Shown: positions 43,501 through 50,518 of the stretch, piece by piece | Position numbering within the stretch: position 1 is the stretch's first letter | Layout: each line of letters begins with the position of its first letter | Assembly: GCA_964531735.1 (NCBI GenBank) | Contig: CAZHGD010000005.1 | Coordinates: 1-64,000 of the forward strand | Reading direction: 5' to 3' | From: CAZHGD01 sp964531735 | GTDB taxonomy: Bacteria > Armatimonadota > UBA10988 | Length of the DNA: 64,000 bases | Made by a program: the position numbers and the translations under genes | The notes under the pieces: model-generated | The model's database searches: none | What the model was told of the DNA's origin: nothing | Seen by the model: only the letters and a program-made list of their open reading frames with translations

Positions 43501-44162
43501 TTGAACGGAGTCAACGAGTTGGCCTGGTAGTTGAGGTGAACGCCCCGGCCCTTGCCCAGCTTGTAGGCCGCCGCGTAGTCCTGGACGGCTCGACCGTCCA
43601 GCGCCGGCAGCCCCTGCACCAGATTGCCGGGCGTCGGCGTCAGGCGGCGCTTGGCGGTCATGGCCTCTTTGGCGATGGGGCCGCAGCAGACCAGACCGGC
43701 CCCCTTGGCCACCTCGGCGATCATCAGGTACTGGAGCTTGGCCGGCAGCTTCTCCATCGGCACACCGGCCAGAATGTAGAGCGGATAGGGCTTGGCCAAC
43801 AGGCGCTCGGCGCGGCGCTGGCCGAACTCGTTGCCCTGGAAGTTCCAGGTGGCCAGGTTGCCCGCGCCACCGACCAGGACGGCGTCGACGTCGATGTCGA
43901 ACCGCTGGCGCAGCTCGACCACCTCTCTCAGGCGCGTGCCCAGGTCGCTCCACGAGCCGTCGTACGGACCCATGTTGACGAAGCACAGCGCGCGCACCGG
44001 TCCGCCGGCCAGGCCCTTGGCCCAGGGCTTGTGGGGTGTGACCAGCTCACTGGTGGTGGCGTGGTCCTCTTCCACTTCCTGAGCGGTGGTGGCCGCGAAC
44101 GCCGGCACAGCGACGAACAACAGCGACAGAGCGACGCAACGGAGCAGCGAGCACCCGAACAT
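40593..44162 (-). CDS. large secreted GH42-like beta-galactosidase family protein
   Basis: A 1189-residue protein with a signal peptide (LLRCVALSLLFVAVPAFA). An N-terminal region with LVGGAGNLATWNFQGNEFG and a beta domain precede a barrel at about 480-800. There CVHPDCLAAYRRWLQKQYGD followed by IGQLNASWGSTYGSFGEVD is the classical GH42 signature (cysteines, then W-L-x-x-KYG, LN-x-x-WG). CWNHEPDV and FTYSLGDEG hold candidate acidic residues. A trimerisation-type alpha/beta domain follows (EFNILVLPKCQALTPSDAKAIRQF), then C-terminal beta-sandwiches. It probably trims galactosides outside the cytoplasm. ATG 44162 follows GGAGG by 8 bases. Confidence 0.8.
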   Translation of the reverse strand: MFGCSLLRCVALSLLFVAVPAFAATTAQEVEEDHATTSELVTPHKPWAKGLAGGPVRALCFVNMGPYDGSWSDLGTRLREVVELRQRFDIDVDAVLVGGAGNLATWNFQGNEFGQRRAERLLAKPYPLYILAGVPMEKLPAKLQYLMIAEVAKGAGLVCCGPIAKEAMTAKRRLTPTPGNLVQGLPALDGRAVQDYAAAYKLGKGRGVHLNYQANSLTPFKEFSYRALAEYDYRQLIVGRAALWAANRLGDLAVTTTVGGPQLVPDQPGAKQALVGNFGPAPRQVTVALELRRVHDGQTTRLGDKTVTIPANTVTNLPLGLPANLRAGDYFVDAVVRSDRGVEACGAGNLTITSAAGIDQVTLDERYVERGRTIHGKVTLRGAPPAGAVLRLRFRDSWDRVLLQRDQLAAAASEFDYRADEFATILMRVEAVLLAGGQELELKDASFTVPKRRRGQHNFVMWDTPTDVLGYWAQRQMQLAGYNTCLLGSFGERPTPAVLKACDISLVPYSTRILDDKNPQGHMLPVCWNHEPDVTNHVQKIVNNQRQLRETGVFTYSLGDEGVTLGCCVHPDCLAAYRRWLQKQYGDIGQLNASWGSTYGSFGEVDLLDHKDNMENGALPKSPARWYDRQAFARYNLMQFAGRFREDYLRIDPEAICGFEGTGGFGDDYDGLCNVNTFYGPYPSIGDDLVRSVAPRSLIRSNWFGYSKTADALSDAPWRMVMKGMDSAWYWMWSGVGSWRGYLTPTLSFWPATAEVTREMEPVRHGLGDLVIANPVAHSGIAVYYSVASALADKIEPGLDFLTPEVTHNTFTQLTYDLGLDFRYLTSDMLARGALTRQEFNILVLPKCQALTPSDAKAIRQFVEAGGTVVADVRPGVFDGHCKPVPAGMLDDLFGIKHKPAVKATRTALSDKIATQGAKLDLQVKEAHVDGGVAAAGATALSKAGQTPLFLVNKVGAGQALLLNWQAPAPKPDDPDTIALRKVWRFVYDLAQVKSPIKATAPDGGPLPLVETRVWRNGQGLMFGLWRQMQCAWFSPASGTVAGEPVPARVTLPAPMHVYDLRGGRYLGQVRTIDTSLRWGRASFYLALPYAIQGLDLSLSSAQPAVGTTVTAGLKLRVPAGGGEQHAVWVTVTDPAGRQPLWGRQTLLLKNGTGEVRVPVAHNDQPGRWRLTATELFSGRSAEATWTVR

Positions 44163-44181
44163 GGCGCGAACCTCCGCGGTT

Positions 44182-44206
44182 GACGGCCCCAGGCGAGTCG
44201 GCCGTC
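44182..44206. promoter_or_regulatory. inverted repeat in the divergent control region
   Basis: GACGGCC-N11-GGCCGTC is a perfect 7-bp-arm dyad between the divergent genes at 44162 (minus) and 44349 (plus). A TTGACG overlaps the left arm but has no good -10 partner. Candidate operator only. Confidence 0.35.
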
Positions 44207-44348
44207 TATCGCGCCGGTCTTCGGCGGCCGCTGGCGGTGTCCTGCCGGCCGCGTCAGATGGATTCGCCACCGGTCACCAACGCACAACCTGCGATGGCGA
44301 CAGGAATGTGGCGCGGCGCTGCGAACGACCGCTCTTGCGGAGACGTCC

Positions 44349-47300
44349 ATGCGCCTGCTACGAACCGGCTTGCTTCTGTTAGCCTGCGCCACGGCCGGCG
44401 GTGCCCAGGTACCCGCCGGCTCGCCGCTGGCACCATTCCAGCCCGATGAGCACACGCTGCTGCTCTACCACTGCGACGAGGGCAGCGGCACCGTGGTGCA
44501 CGACAGCAGCCGCTACGGCTACCACGGCGAGCTCCGTGGCGCCAAGTGGGCACCGGGCCGGTTCGGCGGCGGGCTGCGGTTCGACGGGCGGCACGACAGC
44601 GTCTTCCGCCACCTGACCGAGGCCATCTGCGGGCTGAAGCAGATCACGCTCGAATGCTGGTTCCGCCCGGACAATCCCGAGGGCCGGCAGTTCCTGATGG
44701 GCAAGGACGTCAGCTTCCATTTCGATGTCACCGACGGTGGCGCGACCTCGCTGTCCATCTACAACGAGGGCGGCGGCAAGCCGAATGCCGAGGGCAAGCC
44801 GCACCAGCATCTCGGCTTCGGCGGCCTCAGTCTGCGCCCGCGAACCTGGCACCACAACGCGGTCACCTACGACGGCCGCTTCATCAGCTTCTTCGTCGAC
44901 GGCGTGCTGCGGCACCGCGTGGCCGCGGCCAAGGACTTCCTGCTGGGCACCAACAGCCGCGGGCTATGGCTGGGCTGCTACGTGGGCACCGACTTCTGGT
45001 TCAGTGGCCAGATGGACGAGGTCCGCATCTCCGGTTGCGTGCGCTACGACGCCGAGCGCAAACTCGCCGTGGGTGGAAAGGTGTTCGCCATGCCGGGTCA
45101 CACGCAGCCGGCCAAAGCCGTGCGCACGCCCGTCCGCACCGGTTTGGCCCAGGTCGAGGTCACGCTCCGCAAGCGTCACGGCAAGGACGCGGCCGGCTGG
45201 GTCTGGCTGCAGCCACCGGGCGGCAAGGCGGCCGTCGTCGGCCGTTACGAGCTGCGCGGCCTGGCCGACGGCGCCCCGCAGACGGTGCGGTGCGACGTCT
45301 CCGACGAGGTGGCCGGCGACGGCACCTACATCCTGGCGCTGGAGCCCACCGACCAGGCGGGCTACTTCGCCGTCACCAAGGCCACGCTGACCGCCGGTGG
45401 GCGCCAACTGGCCGACTGGAGCGGCGCGGTGCAGTCGCGGCGCACCTTCGAGCCGCCGCTGCTGGTGCCGCTGTGCGCCGGGGCGCCGACGGCGGCGCCG
45501 GCCGGGCGCATCACGCTGCTGCCGAAGGGCGCGGCGCGTCTCGGCGGCAGCCTGGAAATCGTGGCCGAGGATCCGGCCGAACCGCCGCTGCTGTCGGGTG
45601 ACGGCTTCGCCGAGTACTGGGTCGAGGTGCCGCAGACCACCACCTATCGGTGCTACCTGCGCTACACCTCCGCGGCGCTGCGGCCGTGTGACCTGGTCAT
45701 CGACGGCGACGACCTGCACGACTACCACATGCTGGCGCGCGAGCGCACCGAGACCGGCACCACCGCCGACGCGCTATGGCGGTATCAGGGCACCAAGACG
45801 CTGTCGGCCGGCTTGCACTGGCTGCGACTACAGGACGTGCTGCCCGACATTGCCGGTTTGCGGCTCGATCCAGTGGCCGCGGCGCCGGCCGCCGCGGTGC
45901 CGTGGGCGCGGTTCGGCGTACCGGCCGAGGACTTCCTGGCGCAGGCGGGCACCTGGCGCGCGGAGCCGCTGCACGGCGCACCGGGCGGTGCCGCGGTGAC
46001 CAACGCCGGTGGCGCGCTCCGGTTCACCACGGCGTTTGGCAACCAGAACCCGGCCGACCTCGACGCCGGTGACGCCGTGCGTCTGCGCCATGCCGGTCAA
46101 TGGGACCTGGAGCCGTTCGGCCGGCTGACCTGCCGCTTCGACGGCCAGGGCACGGGGCACTGCGTGGCGCTGCGGCTGGTCGATGCGAAGGGCGACGAGA
46201 AGCTGCTCTGGATCGGGCGCGACAGCGAGGCCAAGCCGCGGCAGGTGACTGTGCCGGTCTCGTTCGAGGGCAACGACGTCTTCGATCCGGCCCATGTGGT
46301 GGCCGTCTGCCTGGACCTGGACGAGGGCAACCAGCAGCCGACGCAGGCCCACACCTTCGCCGGCGCTCTCGCCGAACTGCGGTTCCACCGCCGCGACGCG
46401 GTGGCCCTGCCGGCCGGCTACGAGGGTGATCTGACCCGCGCCAAGGAGGCCCTGGCGGCTCGCGTGGCTCAAGCGCCAGCCAGCGAGGCACTGCGTTCGC
46501 CGGGCTACCGGCCCTGGACGAAGCCGGTGGTGCCCGAAGAGCACCCGCTCTACGCGACCACCGAACCGAAGCCGGTGACGCGGGCCACGCTGGGCTACCA
46601 ACTCCATGCCACCGGTGCCCGCGGCATCTCGCCGGAGACGCTGGACGACTACCACCGGCACTACGACTTCGGTGATGTCTGCTGGCCGCATATCGGCATC
46701 TGCCCGCTGCGGGCCAACTACCCGGACGACGCGGCCTACCAGGCGGCGCTGAAGGAGTTCGAGCGCCAGTTGGTCGCCGTGCGCGAGCGTGGCCTGCTGC
46801 TGTTCGACATCTGGGGCTATGTGCCGTATGAGGCTGGCTTCCCCTGGACGGTGGCACCGGAGCACAAGGCGATCCTGCTGCGCGTATTCGGTGACCGCTT
46901 CCTGGGCTTCGATAACGGCGAGCAGGACGGCCGCTACATCGGCAGCTACGCCCACCGTGGCAAGGCCAAGACGCGGCGCGAAGGCTGGTCTGACTTCGTG
47001 GCCTGGGACGAGAAAGTCTGCGGCGACAACGGCCACTACATGAACGCCACCGGCTCGCTGAACTACTCGCACTACTACGGCGAGCGCGGCGCGCGAATGC
47101 TCGGCCTGGAGACCGCCCAGGGCCTGCCGAGCGACACGCTGATGTTCAGCTTCCTGCGCGGTGCCGGCAAGCAGTATGGGCGGCTGATCTACCAGGCCAC
47201 CTCGGTCTGGAACCGCTTCGGCTACAACATCCACAGCGGGCGCAAGACCGACGGCGGCCAGGGCTACGGGTTCGGGCCGCACAAGGGTTGCTCGCTGAGC

Positions 47301-48446
47301 CTGCACAAGCGGCTGTTCCTGTCCGGCTTCCTCGGCGGCCACAGCATCGTCGGCACCGAGACCGCGCAGTTCACCGCCGACCGGCTGGCCGACGGCGCGC
47401 CGGAGCTGAGCCCGCTGGGCCGGCAGCATGTCGACCTGCTGAAGTGGACCCAGAACAACGTCGACCGCGGCGTGCAGTACACGCCGGTGGCGTTCATGCT
47501 CGACTTCCACAACGGCTGGAACATGCCGCGGCACCTCTATCGTGGCGACCGCTACAAGATCTGGGGCAAGTTCCCCTACGAGAAGGGCGACTACCTGATC
47601 GACCAGGCTTTCCGCATGGTATGGCCGGGCTACGAGGACGCCAGCTACCTGCGCAACGAGCGCGGCTTCCTGACGCCGACGCCCTATGGCGACCTGTTCG
47701 ACGTGCTGAACAACCGCTGCCACCCGGACGTGCTGAAGCAGTACACCAGCGTGATGCTGCTGGGTGACGTGGAACTGACCGCGAGCGTGGTGGCCAACCT
47801 GACCGCGTTCGTGCAAGGCGGCGGCGACCTGCTGCTCGACGCGCGGCACGCGGCACTGCTGCCGGCCGCGATGACCGGCGTGAGCCTCGGGGCCGCGGGC
47901 AAGGGCCTGACCTCGCTGGTGCTGAAGGGCCGCCGGACCTTTGGCGAGCTGCCCTACACCTACCGGCAGATGACCGCCGCCGGTGCCACGGCGCTGGTGC
48001 TCAACGAGCTGGGTCACCCGCTGCTGACGGTCAACGCCCACGGTCGCGGGCGCGTGATCGTCTGCGCGGTGGACCACTGGCTGACCGACAACGTCACCTA
48101 CCGCACGCCCGAGATCGTCAACCTGGAGCCGCCGTACCAGTGGGTCCGCGGCGTGCAGGCGGTGCTGGACGAGTACTTCGCCTCGTTCAGCCCGGTGGTG
48201 GTGGAGCCGGCCGGGCTGGGTATCCAGATCACCGACAGCGACGACGGGCGCTTGCTGGTGGGCCTGTTCAACAACGACCTGTTCGCGCCCTGGCACGGCG
48301 CGGTGCGACTGCGGGCCGGCACCTTGGCCGGCGCCGCGGAGCTGCGCTCGGGCCGCGCGCTGCCGACCTCCGCCCCGCTGACGTTGACGGTGGCCGCCGG
48401 CGACGTGGCCGTGCTGGAACTGCGGCCCCAGACGAAGCGGCGCTGA
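44349..48446 (+). CDS. giant secreted LamG-domain protein with glycosidase-like core
   Basis: A 1365-residue protein with a signal peptide (RTGLLLLACATAGGA). A LamG/concanavalin-like domain at about 37-240 is clear (TLLLYHCDEGSGTVVHDSS, FDGRHDSVF, QITLECWFRPDN, WHHNAVTYDGRFISFFVDG, MDEVRISG). Two further beta-sandwiches follow. A barrel-like region lies at about 740-1080 (YDFGDVCWPHIGICPLRANY, LLLFDIWGYVPYEAG, FLGFDNGEQDGRYIGSY, DFHNGWNMPRHLYRGD). A GATase-like domain comes next (YTSVMLLGDVELTASVVANL, GGDLLLDARHAAL) and a terminal beta domain. Probably an extracellular carbohydrate-active protein; no catalytic pair is certain. GGAG precedes the ATG. It is divergent from the GH42-like gene and followed 12 bases later by an epimerase gene. 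Confidence 0.78.
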   Translation: MRLLRTGLLLLACATAGGAQVPAGSPLAPFQPDEHTLLLYHCDEGSGTVVHDSSRYGYHGELRGAKWAPGRFGGGLRFDGRHDSVFRHLTEAICGLKQITLECWFRPDNPEGRQFLMGKDVSFHFDVTDGGATSLSIYNEGGGKPNAEGKPHQHLGFGGLSLRPRTWHHNAVTYDGRFISFFVDGVLRHRVAAAKDFLLGTNSRGLWLGCYVGTDFWFSGQMDEVRISGCVRYDAERKLAVGGKVFAMPGHTQPAKAVRTPVRTGLAQVEVTLRKRHGKDAAGWVWLQPPGGKAAVVGRYELRGLADGAPQTVRCDVSDEVAGDGTYILALEPTDQAGYFAVTKATLTAGGRQLADWSGAVQSRRTFEPPLLVPLCAGAPTAAPAGRITLLPKGAARLGGSLEIVAEDPAEPPLLSGDGFAEYWVEVPQTTTYRCYLRYTSAALRPCDLVIDGDDLHDYHMLARERTETGTTADALWRYQGTKTLSAGLHWLRLQDVLPDIAGLRLDPVAAAPAAAVPWARFGVPAEDFLAQAGTWRAEPLHGAPGGAAVTNAGGALRFTTAFGNQNPADLDAGDAVRLRHAGQWDLEPFGRLTCRFDGQGTGHCVALRLVDAKGDEKLLWIGRDSEAKPRQVTVPVSFEGNDVFDPAHVVAVCLDLDEGNQQPTQAHTFAGALAELRFHRRDAVALPAGYEGDLTRAKEALAARVAQAPASEALRSPGYRPWTKPVVPEEHPLYATTEPKPVTRATLGYQLHATGARGISPETLDDYHRHYDFGDVCWPHIGICPLRANYPDDAAYQAALKEFERQLVAVRERGLLLFDIWGYVPYEAGFPWTVAPEHKAILLRVFGDRFLGFDNGEQDGRYIGSYAHRGKAKTRREGWSDFVAWDEKVCGDNGHYMNATGSLNYSHYYGERGARMLGLETAQGLPSDTLMFSFLRGAGKQYGRLIYQATSVWNRFGYNIHSGRKTDGGQGYGFGPHKGCSLSLHKRLFLSGFLGGHSIVGTETAQFTADRLADGAPELSPLGRQHVDLLKWTQNNVDRGVQYTPVAFMLDFHNGWNMPRHLYRGDRYKIWGKFPYEKGDYLIDQAFRMVWPGYEDASYLRNERGFLTPTPYGDLFDVLNNRCHPDVLKQYTSVMLLGDVELTASVVANLTAFVQGGGDLLLDARHAALLPAAMTGVSLGAAGKGLTSLVLKGRRTFGELPYTYRQMTAAGATALVLNELGHPLLTVNAHGRGRVIVCAVDHWLTDNVTYRTPEIVNLEPPYQWVRGVQAVLDEYFASFSPVVVEPAGLGIQITDSDDGRLLVGLFNNDLFAPWHGAVRLRAGTLAGAAELRSGRALPTSAPLTLTVAAGDVAVLELRPQTKRR

Positions 48447-48458
48447 CGGAGCAAACCT

Positions 48459-49415
48459 ATGAGAATTCTGGTCATCGGTGGTACGGGCCACATCGGCAGC
48501 TATCTGGTGCCGCGTCTGGTGCGCGCCGGGCACGAAGTGACCGTGGTGGCCCGCCATGCGGCGCCGCAGTACACGGATCCGCGGCTGGCCTGGCCGCAGG
48601 TCACCTGGGTGCCGGCCGACCGCGCGGCGGAGGAACAGAGCGGCACCTGGCGCTCGCGCATGGCCGGGCTGTCGGCCGACGCGGTGATGGACCTGATCTG
48701 CTACACGCCCGAGCAGAGCCGCCTGATGGTCGAGGTGTTCGGTGGCCGCATCACGCACTTCCTGCACTGCGGCACCATCTGGTCCTATGGCCCGCCTGAG
48801 CGCTGGCCCTACCAGGAGAGCGATCCGCGGCGCCCGATCACCGACTATGGTCGCAAGAAGGCGGCTATCGAGGCCGACCTGATCGACCGCTACCGCACCG
48901 CGGGCTTCCCGGCGACGATCATTCACCCCGGCCACATCTCGGGCCGCAAGTGGCTGCCCATCGACCCGCAAGGCACACGCAACGGAGTCGAGGTGTACCG
49001 CAAACTGGCCCATGGCGAACCGGTCCACCTGCCGGCGCCCGGCCTGCAGACGATCCACCATGTGCACGGTGACGACGTGGCGCAGTTGTTCGAGCGGGCG
49101 CTGACCCAGCGCGCGCCGGCCCTCGGCGAGTCCTTCAGCGCCGTCGCGCCCTACGCGCTCAGCCTGATCGGCTGCTGCCGCTTCGTGGCCGGCCTGTTCG
49201 GGCGCGAGCCGAACCTGGTGCTGGCTGACGAGTCGGGGATGGCCGCCGCGCTCGGGCCGGCCTGGTCGGGCACGCTGGAGCACATTACGCACTCACCGTG
49301 CTGCAGCATCGAGAAAGGCCGGCGCCTTCTCGACTACCAGCCGCGCTTCACCACCGAGGAAATCTACGCCGAAGCGATCGAGTACCTGCTGGTGAGCGGG
49401 CAGTTGGTGGTCTGA
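48459..49415 (+). CDS. NAD-dependent epimerase/dehydratase (extended SDR)
   Basis: A 318-residue extended short-chain dehydrogenase. The Rossmann loop is GGTGHIG at residues 8-14, and YGRKK holds the catalytic Tyr and Lys. LHCGTIWSYGP provides the serine/threonine region, FPATIIHPGHISG the substrate loop, and HHVHGDDVAQLFERAL the late dyad. Such enzymes act on nucleotide sugars or on free keto-sugars. It lies 12 bases after the LamG protein gene and is probably translated from the same transcript, so it may process the sugar released by it. It converges with the esterase gene 22 bases away. Confidence 0.88.
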   Translation: MRILVIGGTGHIGSYLVPRLVRAGHEVTVVARHAAPQYTDPRLAWPQVTWVPADRAAEEQSGTWRSRMAGLSADAVMDLICYTPEQSRLMVEVFGGRITHFLHCGTIWSYGPPERWPYQESDPRRPITDYGRKKAAIEADLIDRYRTAGFPATIIHPGHISGRKWLPIDPQGTRNGVEVYRKLAHGEPVHLPAPGLQTIHHVHGDDVAQLFERALTQRAPALGESFSAVAPYALSLIGCCRFVAGLFGREPNLVLADESGMAAALGPAWSGTLEHITHSPCCSIEKGRRLLDYQPRFTTEEIYAEAIEYLLVSGQLVV

Positions 49416-49437
49416 AGCGCCGGCCGGCGGCCGCGGC

Positions 49438-50223
49438 TCAGTCCTCGCGCCGGCAGCCGAACAGCCACTTGTAGAGCCCGTCTTCCCAGTAGGCCTTGTG
49501 CCAGGAGTCGTGGCCGGTCTTCGGGTACTCGGTGTACTTCGGTGAGCCACCGGCGGCCTTCATGCCCGCGATCATCTCGCGCGACCGGCGCGCCGGCACC
49601 ACCATGTCATCAGCGCCGTGGAACGCCCACAGCGGCACCTTGGCGAAGCGGGCGGCGTGGTTGGGATTGCCACCGCCGCAGACGGGCGCCGCCGCGGCGA
49701 ACAGGTCGGGCTGCGCGGCCAGGAGCACGAAGGTGCCCAGGCCGCCCATCGACAGGCCGGTGACGTAGATGCGGTGCGCGTCGATGGGGAACTCGCGCCG
49801 GATGGCCGCGACCAGCTCCAGCACCGCCACCAGCGCCGGCGTCGGCCCGGTCAGGCGCTCGCCGGGAATCGTCCAGTCGGCCCAGACGCGGTTGTTCGGG
49901 CACTGTGGCGCCAGCAGGTAGCAAGGGTACTGGCTGCGCAGCGGCTCGTTGACCAGGCGGCGGCAGGCCACCGGCTGATCGGCAATCTGGCCGCGGTTGT
50001 TGTCGCCGCGCCCGCCCGCGCCGTGCAGGAACAGCACCAGCGGGTACTTGGCGTGCGGCGCAGCATTCGCCGGCTTGAGCAGCCGGTAGGGCAAGCGGAT
50101 GCTGTTGCTGGCGGCGAAGTGGCGGGCCTCCATCGCCTCCAGCGGATCCACCTCGGCGGCTTCGACGGCGGGACCCAGCAGCATTGTGCCCAGCATCGGG
50201 GCGACCCAGCGCAACGTGTTCAT
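49438..50223 (-). CDS. secreted esterase/feruloyl-esterase or PHB-depolymerase-like hydrolase
   Basis: A 261-residue alpha/beta hydrolase with a signal peptide (MLGTMLLGPAVEAA). LVLFLHGAGGRGDNN is the oxyanion strand, VTGLSMGGLGTF the nucleophile elbow, AFHGADDMVVP the acid, and PKTGHDSW the catalytic histidine. The set resembles secreted PHB-depolymerase/feruloyl-esterase (LpqC-type) proteins that remove acyl groups from plant polymers. Either ATG 50223 or the GTG 6 bases upstream could start it; GAGGAA is best spaced for the GTG. The open frame continuing to 50733 crosses the hairpin region and is rejected. Confidence 0.85.
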   Translation of the reverse strand: MNTLRWVAPMLGTMLLGPAVEAAEVDPLEAMEARHFAASNSIRLPYRLLKPANAAPHAKYPLVLFLHGAGGRGDNNRGQIADQPVACRRLVNEPLRSQYPCYLLAPQCPNNRVWADWTIPGERLTGPTPALVAVLELVAAIRREFPIDAHRIYVTGLSMGGLGTFVLLAAQPDLFAAAAPVCGGGNPNHAARFAKVPLWAFHGADDMVVPARRSREMIAGMKAAGGSPKYTEYPKTGHDSWHKAYWEDGLYKWLFGCRRED

Positions 50224-50339
50224 CGGCACACCAACTTCCTCTCGACGAGACAGTCTACCACCGCGGCGAAACACGCTATAGTACGGGGCGGCAGTGGTCA
50301 GGGCTGACCGAGGGCCACAGCTCGGCAGCCGCGGCCCCG

Positions 50340-50454
50340 GAACCGCCAGCGCTGAGGAGGCCGTAGGCCGTCTCGAAGCGCGGCGATGGGGCGCAGCCCA
50401 CCTGGCCGCGCTTCGAGACGGGGCCTGCCGGCCCCTCCTCAGCGCCGGCGGTTC
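50340..50454. repeat. 115-base imperfect inverted repeat in the leader of the glycyl radical enzyme
   Basis: Outer arms of 21 bases (50340-50360 and 50434-50454, one A/C mismatch) and inner arms of 15 bases (CGTCTCGAAGCGCGG at 50369-50383 and its perfect inverse at 50406-50420) surround a 22-base loop. The arms are separated by unpaired 8- and 13-base stretches. A smaller dyad GGTCAG-GG-CTGACC lies just before it (about 50297-50310). It ends 64 bases before the start codon, so it could be a leader RNA structure or a MITE-like element. Confidence 0.75.
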
Positions 50455-50518
50455 GGGTGGGACCGGCCTGGTTGCGGCTCCGATCTCGACCCGCCGCAGT
50501 GGTCCGCCGGAGAGTTGC

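Noticed and set aside
45828..49292. An 1154-codon minus-strand frame opposite the LamG protein and epimerase genes
   Set aside because: Shadow of plus-strand codon bias; no motif and no RBS, while the plus strand has signal peptide, LamG and Rossmann motifs.
50294..50518. 75-codon N-terminal extension of the glycyl radical enzyme
   Set aside because: It runs through the large inverted repeat, has no family similarity, and ATG 50519 has a good RBS and a sensible N-terminus.
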